Assembly (NCBI RefSeq): GCF_044389085.1 | Contig: NZ_JBIRXP010000002.1 | Coordinates: 558,001 to 622,000, forward strand | Direction of reading: 5' to 3' | DNA length: 64,000 nucleotides | DNA from: Isoptericola sp044389085 | GTDB taxonomy: Bacteria > Actinomycetota > Actinomycetes > Actinomycetales > Cellulomonadaceae | Shown: positions 8,788-16,502 of the stretch, one piece after another | Position numbering within the stretch: the stretch's first letter is position 1 | How the letters are laid out: each line of letters begins with the position of its first letter | Notes under the pieces: generated by a model | The model's database searches: none | What the model saw: only the letters and a program-made list of their open reading frames with translations | What the model was told of the DNA's origin: nothing | Position numbers and translations under genes: made by a program

Positions 8788-9848
8788 GCACGGCCGCGCG
8801 ACCCCACCCCGAGGCACGGCCGTTGCGGGTCGCGATCATCTCCTACTACCTGCCCAGCACGAGCAAGCAGGGCATCGGCTACCAGGTGCACGAGCTCGCC
8901 ACCGAGCTCGTGCGGCGCGGCCACGACGTCACCGTCCTGAGCGACTGCCCGCCGGTCGAGGGGGCCGTGTACGGGCACCAGCACGTGCGGATGACGGGCT
9001 CGCTGCGCACGTTCCGGTTCGCGCTCGCGCTGCGGCGGGTGGACCTGTCGTCCTTCGACGTCCTGCACGCCTGGGGTGACGACTACTGGCTGTGGCGGCG
9101 TCGCGTGCCCCGGCACGTGCGCACGCTCGCCGGGTCGTGCTTCGAGGAGGCCCGCACCATCAAGGGCGTCAAGGAGAAGACCCGGATGGTCCTCCTCGGG
9201 CTGTCGGAGGTGCTCGCGTCGCTCGTCGCCGACCACACCGTCGTCATCTCGCCCGAGACGCGCCGGTGGTACCCGTGGGTGCGCGACGTCGTCCCCTGCG
9301 GCACGGACGTACGCCGCTTCCGGCCCGACGGGTCACGCCGCGCGGACCACCCGGTGGTCCTGTTCGTCGGCTACTGGCGCGGCCGCAAGCGCGGCGCGGA
9401 GCTGGCGCGCCAGTTCCAGGAGACGGTGCTGCCGAAGCACCCCGACGCCGAGCTGTGGATGGTCAGCCGGGACGTGCCCGACGACGCCGGCCCGGGGGTT
9501 CGTGAGCTGGGACGGCTCTCCGACGCCGAGCTGGCGCTCGCCTTCCAGCAGGCGTGGGCGTTCTGCCTGCCGAGCGACTACGAGGGCTTCGGCATCCCGT
9601 ACGTCGAGGCGATGGCGTCCGGGCTGCCCGTGGTCGCGACGCCCAACCCCGGCGCGATGTACGTGACGGACGGCGGCCGCACCGCCGTCGTCGCCCCCCT
9701 GGAGGACGTCGGCACGGCCCTCGCCGAGCTCCTGGCGGACGACGCGCGGCGGGAGGCGCTCGCGGCGGCGGCGCTCGAGCGGGTCCAGGAGTTCACGCTG
9801 GACGCCGTCGTCGACCGGTACGAGGCGCTCTACCGCGCCGACCGCTGA
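8784..9848 (+). CDS. Glycosyltransferase family 4 (group 1)
   Basis: 354 residues. VAIISYYLPSTSKQGIGYQVHELATEL is the N-terminal GT-B strand with the glycine loop, VPCGTDVRRFRP the hinge segment, and CLPSDYEGFGIPYVEAMASGLPVVATPNPG the donor-binding E-x7-E motif. Last gene of the flippase operon. Substrate unknown. Confidence 0.85.
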   Translation: MSTAARPHPEARPLRVAIISYYLPSTSKQGIGYQVHELATELVRRGHDVTVLSDCPPVEGAVYGHQHVRMTGSLRTFRFALALRRVDLSSFDVLHAWGDDYWLWRRRVPRHVRTLAGSCFEEARTIKGVKEKTRMVLLGLSEVLASLVADHTVVISPETRRWYPWVRDVVPCGTDVRRFRPDGSRRADHPVVLFVGYWRGRKRGAELARQFQETVLPKHPDAELWMVSRDVPDDAGPGVRELGRLSDAELALAFQQAWAFCLPSDYEGFGIPYVEAMASGLPVVATPNPGAMYVTDGGRTAVVAPLEDVGTALAELLADDARREALAAAALERVQEFTLDAVVDRYEALYRADR

Positions 9849-9873
9849 CCCGCGCCCGCCGGCGCGCCACCGC

Positions 9874-11703
9874 TCACGGCACCGGCTGCGGGGTGCAGTC
9901 CGTCAGCGCGACGGTGAACGTGGTCGGCGTGTCCGGCGTCTCGATCATGGCGCCGTCCTCGTCGCCCTCGAGGTCGATCGTGTAGACGTCGCCGGGGGAC
10001 AGGTAGGTGGGCCGCCACGTGTCCGTGCCGCGCTTCCACTCGATCACCAGCACGTCACCCTCGAGCACCTGGATCCGGCAGCCGTCGGCCCACGACCCCA
10101 TGTAGGGGTGGATGGTCTCGCCGTCGAGGTCGCGCACCGTGCGCGAGTTCGAGCCCTCGCGCGCGTTCGTCGGGTACGCGGCCCACTCCGGCCACGCGAG
10201 CGCGCCGCCCACCCACGGCGTCCAGCCGTCGTCCGCGCACGTCGCGTAGGCGTCGCAGTGCCACAGCGCGAGGGTCGACTCCATCACGACGGCGTCGGCC
10301 GGGACGGTCGGTGTCGGCGTGGGCGTGGGCGTCGGGGTCGGCTCGGGGTCCGGGGTGGTGCCGTCCCCGGGGGTGTGCACGTAGGTGAAGGACGCGTCGT
10401 CGTTCTGCACCGACAGCACCTGGTCGGACGGCAGGCCGGACACCGTGTGCTGCTCCCCGGCGGACAGGCGCGCGACGGCGCGGTGCGGGCCCGTGGGCGT
10501 CCCCGCGTACAGGGTCGCGGAGCCGGTGACGACGGCCACGGTGTCGCCGTTGGCCGCGGCGGCGGGCAGGTAGACGGCCTCGGAGGTCGTGTACCCGTGC
10601 CGGGTCGTGAGCGCGCCGGACGTCTCGGGCCAGGCGATCGCGTTGCCGGTGGTGGTCTCGCCCCAGGGGCACGGCTCGCCGGTGCAGCGCCACGTGACGG
10701 GCAGCGACGTCGCGTGCGGGTCGGGGGTCGGGGTGGGCGTCGGCTCCGGTGTGGGTTCCGGCGTCGGCGTCGGCGTCGGCGTCGGCTCGGGGGTGGTGGC
10801 GTCGCCGGGGACGTGCCGGTAGCGGAACGGGCCGTCGTCGTTCTGCACGGACAGCACCTCGCCCGCGGCGAGGCCGGAGACGGTGAGCGCGTCGCCCGCC
10901 GAGAGCTCGCCGATGCTCCGGTGGGCGCCTCCGGGCGGGCCGGCGAAGAGACGCGCCGACCCGGAGACGATCGTGACGGTGTCGCCGTTGGCCGCCTCGG
11001 CGGGAAGGTAGACGGGCTCCGACGTCGTGTACCCGTGCCGCGCCGTGATCGCCCCGGAGCCCGCGGGCCAGGCCACCGCGTGGCCCGACGTCGTCTCGCC
11101 CCAGGGGCACGGCTCGCCCGTGCAGGTCCAGGTGACGGGGTGCGACGCGCTGCCGGTGTCCTCGGTCGGCTCGGGGGTCGGCTCGGGCGTGGGCTCGGGC
11201 GTGGGTGTCGGGGTGGGCGTGGGCTCGGGCTCGGGCGGCGCCTCTGCCTCCGGCGTGAACGCGTAGGCGAACGCCGCGCCGTCGTTCTGCAGGGACACCA
11301 CCTCGCCGTCGGCCAGGTCACCGACCGTGAACGCGTCGCCGGCCGACAGTGCGGCGAGATGCCGGTGCGGGCCGTCGAGCGGGCCCGCCCAGACGCCCGC
11401 CGAGCCCTCGAGCACGGTGATCGTGGCGTCCTCGGCGGCGTCGTCCGGCAGGTAGATGGCCGCGGAGGCGGTGTAGCCGTAGCGCGACGAGACCGCCCCG
11501 GAGTCCTCGGGCCAGGCCGCGGCGTTCCCGGTGGTCGTCTCGCCCCAGGGGCACGGCTCGCCGGTGCAGGTCCACGTCACCGCCCGGGACTCCGTGCGCA
11601 CGAGCGGCTCGCTCTCCTCGGCCGCGGCCGGGGAGATCGAGCCCGCGGCGAGGGCGAGGGCGGGGGCCAGGAGCCGGGCCGCGCGGCGGCGTCGCGAGGT
11701 CAT
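9874..11703 (-). CDS. Secreted protein with three CxGEPCPWG modules and PT/PE-rich linkers
   Basis: 609 residues; I do not recognise a named family. An Arg-rich start, a hydrophobic core and AAA at about 28 form a signal peptide. Three ~105-residue modules follow, each starting VTW(T/R)CTGEPCPWGET, continuing with an AWP...G(Y)T.S..(I/V)YLP segment and ending near V(L/V)S(V/L)QND. They are joined by Pro-Thr/Glu-Pro linkers of 25-40 residues. A fourth, divergent C-terminal domain has Cys pairs (WHCDAYATCADDG), its own AWPEW and a GDVYTIDLEGDEDG end. Repeats and linkers suggest an extracellular, possibly cell-wall- or glycan-binding protein. The ATG is 6 bases after a TAGCGT -10 element, so the mRNA is probably leaderless. 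Confidence 0.8.
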   Translation of the reverse strand: MTSRRRRAARLLAPALALAAGSISPAAAEESEPLVRTESRAVTWTCTGEPCPWGETTTGNAAAWPEDSGAVSSRYGYTASAAIYLPDDAAEDATITVLEGSAGVWAGPLDGPHRHLAALSAGDAFTVGDLADGEVVSLQNDGAAFAYAFTPEAEAPPEPEPTPTPTPTPEPTPEPTPEPTEDTGSASHPVTWTCTGEPCPWGETTSGHAVAWPAGSGAITARHGYTTSEPVYLPAEAANGDTVTIVSGSARLFAGPPGGAHRSIGELSAGDALTVSGLAAGEVLSVQNDDGPFRYRHVPGDATTPEPTPTPTPTPEPTPEPTPTPTPDPHATSLPVTWRCTGEPCPWGETTTGNAIAWPETSGALTTRHGYTTSEAVYLPAAAANGDTVAVVTGSATLYAGTPTGPHRAVARLSAGEQHTVSGLPSDQVLSVQNDDASFTYVHTPGDGTTPDPEPTPTPTPTPTPTVPADAVVMESTLALWHCDAYATCADDGWTPWVGGALAWPEWAAYPTNAREGSNSRTVRDLDGETIHPYMGSWADGCRIQVLEGDVLVIEWKRGTDTWRPTYLSPGDVYTIDLEGDEDGAMIETPDTPTTFTVALTDCTPQPVP

Positions 11704-11777
11704 ACGGCGACGCTATGCCGCGGGCCGCGACCGCAGGGCCCCGACCTGGGTGAACTTGCCCTCGACCCGGGGTGAAA
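11704..11777 (-). promoter_or_regulatory. Leaderless promoter with PHO-box-like repeats for the secreted repeat protein
   Basis: On the minus strand: TTTCACCC (11777-11770), then GTTCACCC (11755-11748) exactly 22 nt (two 11-nt units) later, a 32-nt gap, TAGCGT (11715-11710), six bases and ATG at 11703. The element lies inside the 3' end of the upstream PAP2 gene, and the PAP2 stop codon TAG (11715-11713) is the first half of the -10 hexamer. Confidence 0.6.
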
Positions 11778-12384
11778 GCACGCCGGGCGCCACGGCGGAG
11801 GCCGCCGCGGCGGCGGCACCGACGAGCAGGAGCGAGCCCAGGACGTCGAAGGGACGGTGGGCGAACGCGACCACGTTGACGACGCAGGCGACCACGACGG
11901 CGGCCAGCGCCACCTCCCGCACGACGACGCGCCCCACCGCGCCGCGGCCGGGCCAGAGGACGACGAGCGCGACCGCGAGCGCCGCCGTCGCCGCGACGTG
12001 CGTGCTCGGGAACGTGTTGTACGGGTAGCCGAGCACCACCTCATGCACGGGGCGGGGCAGGACCGCACCGCGCAGCACGAGGGCGAGGACCGCCGCCGCG
12101 GCGAGACCCAGGCAGGCGCCCAGGGCAGGCCAGCGCCGGTCGCGCACCGCGCGGACGGCGAGCGCCGCGACGACGACGCCCAGACCGAGCACCAGGGCCT
12201 CCCGGGCGACGCCCGCGACGGGACGCAGCACCGCGCCGGCGCCGGTCAGGACGCTGAAGGCCACGGCGTCGACCCACTGCCCCCATGGTGCGACGACGCC
12301 GGCGAGGTACAGCACGACGAAGCCCGCGGCCAGGCCGGCGGCCCGCACGGCGTGGTCGCGGCGTCCCCGCTCCGGGCGTGACAT
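11713..12384 (-). CDS. PAP2-family phosphatase, membrane protein
   Basis: 223 residues with about six hydrophobic segments. The C-terminal half holds the PAP2 signatures: PSTHVAATAALAV (motif 2, with the conserved SxH) and AFAHRPFDVLGS (motif 3, HR-x4-D type). The first motif region is LPRPVHEVVLGYPYNTF. PAP2 enzymes remove phosphate from undecaprenyl pyrophosphate or other lipid phosphates, so here it may recycle the polyisoprenoid carrier. A paralogue with the same layout lies at 21016-21660. Upstream, a weak TTCATCC-like site at 12438-12432 and AACCAT about 7 bases before ATG may form a promoter. Confidence 0.8.
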   Translation of the reverse strand: MSRPERGRRDHAVRAAGLAAGFVVLYLAGVVAPWGQWVDAVAFSVLTGAGAVLRPVAGVAREALVLGLGVVVAALAVRAVRDRRWPALGACLGLAAAAVLALVLRGAVLPRPVHEVVLGYPYNTFPSTHVAATAALAVALVVLWPGRGAVGRVVVREVALAAVVVACVVNVVAFAHRPFDVLGSLLLVGAAAAAASAVAPGVLSPRVEGKFTQVGALRSRPAA

Positions 12385-12469
12385 GCCTTCGATGGTTCTC
12401 GCCCGCGCGCCGCCCGGTCGAGGGCGCGGGCGGATGAAGTTCTGTCGCTCGGGGCGCCCGGCCGGCGGA

Positions 12470-12538
12470 GTTTCACCCCGGCGTCGGGCCTGTTCACCCG
12501 GTGCGGACGGTCAGCACGTCCCTCTTCCTGATTAGCGT
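12470..12538 (+). promoter_or_regulatory. Promoter with PHO-box-like repeats upstream of the GDP-mannose dehydratase genes
   Basis: GTTTCACCCCG (12470-12480), an 11-nt middle unit, and GTTCACCCGGT (12492-12502) form three consecutive 11-nt units with the middle one degenerate. From the end of the second TTCACCC (12499) to TAGCGT (12533-12538) is 33 nt. Unlike its sister promoters it is followed by a leader of about 65 nt before the ATG at 12609. Confidence 0.6.
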
Positions 12539-12608
12539 GGTGGCGTCCCAGAAGGGGGAGTGCCGCCGGGGGACGGCGCTGACTCAGCGCACAGAAACGG
12601 TTACCGAC

Positions 12609-13601
12609 ATGCCTCGAGCACTCATCACCGGAATCACCGGCCAGGACGGGCTCTACCTGTCCGAGCTGCTGCTGTCGAAGGGGTACGAGGTCTGGGGCCT
12701 CATCCGCGGCCAGAACAACCCCAAGCTCGACCTGGTGCGCCGCACCGTGCCGGACGTCCGGCTCGTGACGGGCGACCTGACCGACCTCTCGTCACTGCTG
12801 CGGGCCCTCGACGCCGCGCGGCCGGAGGAGGTCTACAACCTCGGCGCGATCTCGTACGTCGCCTACTCGTGGGAGAACGCCACCCTCACCAGCGAGGTGA
12901 CCGGCAAGGGCGTGCTCAACATGCTCGAGGCGGTGCGGCTGCACGCGGGCGACGACCCCGGTGCCGTGCGCTTCTACCAGGCGTCGAGCTCGGAGATGTT
13001 CGGCAAGGTGCAGGAGGTGCCGCAGCGCGAGTCGACCCTCCTGTGGCCGCGCTCGCCCTACGGCGTCGCCAAGGTCTTCGGGCACTACATGACGATCAAC
13101 TACCGCGAGTCGTACGGGCTGCACGCCTCCAGCGGCATCCTGTTCAACCACGAGTCGCCGCGCCGGGGCCCGGAGTTCGTCACGCGCAAGGTGTCGCAGG
13201 CCGTGGCGCGGATCAAGCTCGGCCTGCAGGACTCGCTCACCCTCGGCAACCTGGACGCGCGGCGCGACTGGGGCTTCGCCGGCGACTACGTGGACGCGAT
13301 GTGGCGGATGCTGCAGCAGCCCGAGGCGGACGACTACGTGGTCGCGACCGGCCGGACGCACTCGATCCGGGACCTGCTCGACGCGGCGTTCGGCTGCGTG
13401 GGGGTGGAGGACTGGTCCGGGTACGTGGCGCAGGACCCGCGCTTCATGCGGCCCGCGGAGGTCGACCTCCTCATCGGCGACCCCTCGAAGGCGCGCGACG
13501 TGCTGGGCTGGGAGCCGCGCGTCGACTTCGAGCGCCTGGTCGCGATGATGGTCGAGAACGACCTGGACGAGCAGGCGGAGCTGGCGGGGATGCGCCGGTG
13601 A
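12609..13601 (+). CDS. gmd: GDP-mannose 4,6-dehydratase
   Basis: 330 residues, an extended short-chain dehydrogenase. ALITGITGQDGLYLSELLL is the GxxGxxG NAD(P)-binding motif in its Gmd form, EVYNLGAISYVAYSWENA and YQASSSEMFGKV are Gmd-like, and SPYGVAKVFGHY gives the catalytic Tyr-x3-Lys. NHESPRRGPEFVTRKV is the substrate-loop signature of GDP-mannose dehydratases. It makes GDP-4-keto-6-deoxymannose, precursor of GDP-rhamnose, fucose or perosamine. The ATG at 12609 was chosen because the Rossmann strand starts two residues later; no strong ribosome site is visible. It overlaps the next gene by GTGA. Confidence 0.85.
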   Translation: MPRALITGITGQDGLYLSELLLSKGYEVWGLIRGQNNPKLDLVRRTVPDVRLVTGDLTDLSSLLRALDAARPEEVYNLGAISYVAYSWENATLTSEVTGKGVLNMLEAVRLHAGDDPGAVRFYQASSSEMFGKVQEVPQRESTLLWPRSPYGVAKVFGHYMTINYRESYGLHASSGILFNHESPRRGPEFVTRKVSQAVARIKLGLQDSLTLGNLDARRDWGFAGDYVDAMWRMLQQPEADDYVVATGRTHSIRDLLDAAFGCVGVEDWSGYVAQDPRFMRPAEVDLLIGDPSKARDVLGWEPRVDFERLVAMMVENDLDEQAELAGMRR

Positions 13602-14554
13602 CGGTCGCTCTCGTCACGGGGGTCGCGGGTCAGGACGGGTCGTACCTCGCCGAGCGGCTCGTGGCCGAGGGGGCGACGGTGCACGGGCTGGTGCGGGAGG
13701 GCGAGCACCCCGCGGGGCTGCCCGGCGAGGTGCGCCTGCACACCGGCGACCTCGGCGACGCCGAGGGGCTCGCGGCCCTGGTGCGGCGCACGGCGCCGGA
13801 CGAGGTCTACAACCTGGGCGGGATCAGCTCGGTCGCGTACTCGTGGCAGCATCCCGTCGAGACGGCCGCCGTGACGGGACTGGGCGCGGTGGCCCTGTAC
13901 GAGGCGGCCTGGCGGCTGCAGGAGGAGGCGGGCCGCCCGGTGCGCGTCCTGCAGGCGTCGAGCGCGGAGATCTTCGGGACGCCGGACCGCACGCCGCAGG
14001 ACGAGCGCACCGCCCTGGGCCCGACGTCGCCCTACGGCGCGGCCAAGGCGTACGCCCACCAGCTGGCGGCGGTGTACCGGGCGCGCGGGCTGGGCGTGTC
14101 GTCGTGCGTGCTGTACAACCACGAGTCCCCACGCCGGCCGGAGACGTTCGTGACCCGGAAGATCACCGCCGCCGCGGCGCGCATCGCCCGGCAGGGCTCG
14201 GGCACGCTCGCGCTGGGCAACCTCGACGCCCGTCGCGACTGGGGGTGGGCGCCCGACTACGTCGACGCGATGGTCCGGGCCGTCCGGCACCCGGTCGCGG
14301 ACGACTTCGTCGTGGCGTCCGGGACCTCGCGGTCGGTGGCCGACTTCGTGGCGGCGGCCTTCGCCGCGGCGGGCGTCGACGACTGGGGCCGGCACGTCAC
14401 TGTCGACCCCCGGTTCGTGCGCCCGGCCGACCCGGCCGAGCAGGTCGGCGACCCGCGCCGGGCCCGCGCGGAGCTGGGCTGGCCCGGGACCCTGGCGTTC
14501 GAGGAGATCGTGGGCCGCATGGTGCGGCACGACCTGGCGCTGCTCCCGTCCTGA
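13598..14554 (+). CDS. GDP-mannose dehydratase-like NAD-dependent sugar epimerase/reductase
   Basis: 318 residues, clearly paralogous to the preceding gene along its whole length (VALVTGVAGQDGSYLAERLV; EVYNLGGISSVAYSWQHP; SPYGAAKAYAHQ; NHESPRRPETFVTRKI; GNLDARRDWGWAPDYVDAM). Gmd-type dehydratases are often followed by a reductase or epimerase acting on the 4-keto product, but this copy keeps the Gmd-like substrate loop, so it may be a second dehydratase of altered specificity, or form a mixed complex with its neighbour. Translation is coupled through GTGA. Confidence 0.8.
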   Translation: MTVALVTGVAGQDGSYLAERLVAEGATVHGLVREGEHPAGLPGEVRLHTGDLGDAEGLAALVRRTAPDEVYNLGGISSVAYSWQHPVETAAVTGLGAVALYEAAWRLQEEAGRPVRVLQASSAEIFGTPDRTPQDERTALGPTSPYGAAKAYAHQLAAVYRARGLGVSSCVLYNHESPRRPETFVTRKITAAAARIARQGSGTLALGNLDARRDWGWAPDYVDAMVRAVRHPVADDFVVASGTSRSVADFVAAAFAAAGVDDWGRHVTVDPRFVRPADPAEQVGDPRRARAELGWPGTLAFEEIVGRMVRHDLALLPS

Positions 14555-14579
14555 GGGGGCACGACGCCGGGCTCACCCT

Positions 14580-14635
14580 CGGCGGTCACCTTGCGGCGGT
14601 CACCCCTCGGCGGTCACCCCTCGGCGGTCACCCCT
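14580..14635 (+). repeat. 14-bp tandem repeat at the convergent end of the gmd operon
   Basis: CGGCGGTCACCCCT occurs three times in succession (14594-14635) after a diverged copy at 14580. The last copy overlaps the stop codon of the PqqD-like gene on the other strand. It lies in the convergent gap; no stem-loop is obvious. Confidence 0.8.
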
Positions 14636-14885
14636 CGACGAGGAGCCCGCGGTCGCGCAGCGCGTCCACGAAGGCCCCGGCGTCGCGCTGCGCGACGTCG
14701 GCGGGGATGCCGTACTCGGCGACGAGCGCGTCCGCGAGGTCGTCCGGCGTGCGGTCCTCCTGGAGCAGCTTCGCCGTGAAGGCGCCCGACCCGTTCGTCG
14801 TGAGGTACGTCGACGACACGAGGTCGAGGATGACCAGCTCGCCGTCGATCTCCTGCCAGGTGACGCCGTTCTCGCGCAGCCTCAT
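14628..14885 (-). CDS. PqqD-family RiPP recognition protein (lasso B1-like)
   Basis: 85 residues. The sequence LRENGVTWQEIDGELVILDLVSSTYLTTNGSGAFTAKLLQ contains, in fragments, the pattern of PqqD/RRE proteins: a beta strand, ILDL(V/E)SS.Y..LN..G...W..L, then a helical half with a DDLADALVAEYG segment. Such proteins bind the leader peptide of RiPP precursors and deliver it to the peptidase. It is divergent from the precursor gene. GAGGAGAGG lies 8-10 bases before ATG at 14885. The transcript probably starts after TATCCT at 14966-14961, leaving a ~75-base leader. Confidence 0.8.
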   Translation of the reverse strand: MRLRENGVTWQEIDGELVILDLVSSTYLTTNGSGAFTAKLLQEDRTPDDLADALVAEYGIPADVAQRDAGAFVDALRDRGLLVEG

Positions 14886-14960
14886 CGCGGTGCCTCTCCT
14901 CGCGCCTCTCGTCGCGCCCTCCGCGGTCAGTGCGGGTCGGCGCCGAGTCGTGTCGCCCCG

Positions 14961-15046
14961 AGGATAGGCCGGTCGCGGGGCTCCGGCCGGGGCGGGCGGG
15001 AGGTTTCACCCGGCGCCGGGTGAAAGGCGTCCGGGCGCGGGGTGAC
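14961..15046 (-). promoter_or_regulatory. Divergent control region of the lasso cluster with three PHO-box-like half-sites
   Basis: Plus-strand positions: TTTCACCC (15004-15011), GGGTGAAA (15018-15025) and GGGTGAC (15040-15046). The first two form a perfect 22-bp palindrome with a GGCGCC centre; the last two are direct repeats 22 nt apart, as in the sister promoters. On the minus strand a TATCCT hexamer (14966-14961) follows after 51 nt, longer than the 32-33 nt seen elsewhere. The palindrome could serve both directions. Confidence 0.5.
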
Positions 15047-15061
15047 TTCGGCGGGAAGCGC

Positions 15062-15091
15062 TTGACCCCGGGTCCCTCGCGGCGCGACGTT
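15062..15091 (+). promoter_or_regulatory. Possible promoter of the RiPP precursor gene
   Basis: TTGACC (15062-15067), 18 bases, then GACGTT (15086-15091). The -35 is good and the -10 poor; no TA dinucleotide occurs nearby, so strong expression would need an activator such as one acting at the adjacent 15004-15046 sites. Confidence 0.35.
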
Positions 15092-15130
15092 GGGCGCGTC
15101 CTGCACGAACGAGGAGAGGGGAGTGCTCCG

Positions 15131-15244
15131 ATGTACGAAGCACCGCGCATCACCGAGGTGGGCTCGGTCAAGGACGTCACGCTCGAGCAGCAGTTCGCCT
15201 TCGACTACGACGGCGACCTGTTCCACAAGGGCAAGGCGTCCTGA
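15131..15244 (+). CDS. Lasso-peptide-type RiPP precursor
   Basis: 37 residues, with GAGGAGAGGGGAG upstream as ribosome site. Tyr2-x-x-Pro5 and the following I-x-E-V-G-S-V-K-D-V-T stretch match the leader of actinobacterial lasso precursors, in which YxxP is read by the B1 protein and a Thr sits at the penultimate leader position. Thr17-Leu18 would be the leader end, giving a 19-residue core EQQFAFDYDGDLFHKGKAS. Asp25 or Asp27 (core 7 or 9) could close the macrolactam. A Glu first core residue is unusual. The chain ends in Ser37, the type of residue phosphorylated in paeninodin-like clusters that contain an HPr-kinase homologue, as here. Confidence 0.8.
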   Translation: MYEAPRITEVGSVKDVTLEQQFAFDYDGDLFHKGKAS

Positions 15245-15261
15245 ACCCACTCAGGGACACG

Positions 15262-15295
15262 GTGCCGGTCGTTCCGACGTCGGAGCGGCCGGCAC
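15262..15295 (+). terminator. Hairpin between precursor and cyclase genes
   Basis: A 16-bp stem (15262-15277 with 15280-15295) including two G-U pairs starts 17 bases after the precursor stop. No T-run follows. It could be a partial terminator or an RNA stabiliser that keeps precursor mRNA above that of the enzymes. Confidence 0.65.
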
Positions 15296-15350
15296 CTCCG
15301 GCGTCCTGCGAGACCTTCCCGAGCCTTCCCCCGAGCAGCCTGGACCGACG

Positions 15351-16502
15351 ATGACGTCCTTCTACCGCCCGACGGCCTTCGAGGTCGCCGTGTGCTGGCT
15401 GCCCGGGACGGTGCCCGCCCCGGCGCGGCCGGGCGGTGCGGGCGGGGCGCCGCTGGACGCGCTCAAGGCGTCCGTGCGCCGGGCGGCCGCAGGACGGCCG
15501 GTGGCCGTCACCTTCTCGGGCGGGCGGGACTCGTCCGCCGTGCTCGCCGTCGCGACCGCGGTCGCCCGCGAGGACGGCTCGCCCGACCCGGTCCCCGTCA
15601 CGTTCCGCTACCCGGGGGTGGCCGAGGCGGACGAGTCGGCCTGGCAGGAGTCGGTCGTGCGGCACCTCGGGCTGAGCTCCTGGCGGCAGCTCGACGTCGG
15701 CGGCGAGAACGACCTGCTCGGCGACGCGGCGCGGGAGAGCCTGCTGCGCCGGGGGCTGCTGTTCCCCGCCACCATGCACGTGAAGGACGCGATGCTGCGC
15801 GAGCTGCGCGGGCACGCGGTGCTCACGGGTGAGGGCGGCGACGAGGTGTTCGGCGACCGCCGCTCCCGCGCACTGCTGCGGGTCGTGCGCGGCAGGGGCC
15901 GGGCGGGCACCCCCCGCCGGGCCGCCGTGGGCTCGGTGCTGCCCGGGCGGCGGTGGCGGGAGCGCAGTGCTGCGGCGCGCGCCACGGCGGCGCTCACCTG
16001 GCTGCGCCCCGAGACGACCGCGCGCCTCGCGGACGAGATCGCGCGCGACGCCGCGGCCGAGCCGCTGCCGTACCCGCGCGGGCTGCGCTGGCTGCGCCGC
16101 CGGCGCGCGAGCCGGGTCTTCCTGGACACGTTCGGGCAGGTGGCCGCCGAGCACGACGTCGCGCTCGCCCACCCGCTGCTGGACGACGACTTCCTCGGGG
16201 CGCTCGGCGCGCGGCACCCGTGGGGCTTCCCCGACCGCACCGCGGGCATGCGCGCCGTCGTCGGCTCGCTGCTGCCGGACGCCGTGTGCGCCCGCTCGGA
16301 CAAGGCGTCGTTCAACCGCGCCTACCTGGGCGGCGCGACCCGCGACTTCGCCCTGCGGTGGGGCGGGGGCGGCGTCGACCCCGCGCTGGTCGACGTCGAC
16401 GGGCTCCGCGCCGCCTGGCTGTCCGGCTTCCCGCCCGGCCCGACGAGCCTGCTGCTGCAGCAGGCGTGGCTGGCGTCCGTCGGGGCGGAGGCGGTCCGGT
16501 GA
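15351..16502 (+). CDS. Asparagine-synthase-like lasso cyclase, short form
   Basis: 383 residues. SGGRDSS at about 56-62 is the PP-loop (SGGxDS) that adenylates the side-chain carboxylate; GEGGDEVFGDR near 160 and the late SDKASFNRAYLGG region match asparagine-synthase C-domains. In lasso pathways this enzyme makes the isopeptide bond between the core N-terminus and an Asp/Glu side chain. Typical lasso cyclases run near 600 residues with an N-terminal glutaminase-like domain; here only about 40 residues precede the synthase domain. The domain is absent rather than broken, as the frame starts with a normal ATG. Overlaps the next gene by GTGA. Confidence 0.8.
   Translation: MTSFYRPTAFEVAVCWLPGTVPAPARPGGAGGAPLDALKASVRRAAAGRPVAVTFSGGRDSSAVLAVATAVAREDGSPDPVPVTFRYPGVAEADESAWQESVVRHLGLSSWRQLDVGGENDLLGDAARESLLRRGLLFPATMHVKDAMLRELRGHAVLTGEGGDEVFGDRRSRALLRVVRGRGRAGTPRRAAVGSVLPGRRWRERSAAARATAALTWLRPETTARLADEIARDAAAEPLPYPRGLRWLRRRRASRVFLDTFGQVAAEHDVALAHPLLDDDFLGALGARHPWGFPDRTAGMRAVVGSLLPDAVCARSDKASFNRAYLGGATRDFALRWGGGGVDPALVDVDGLRAAWLSGFPPGPTSLLLQQAWLASVGAEAVR

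Noticed and set aside
6101..14554. Wzy polymerase or Wzz chain-length gene
   Set aside because: Every membrane protein here fits flippase or PAP2; no O-antigen-ligase-like protein is visible in the window.
15004..15091. Direct activation of the precursor gene from the palindrome with the 33-nt rule
   Set aside because: No TANNNT hexamer lies at 32-33 nt in the plus direction; only a weak TTGACC/GACGTT pair is seen.
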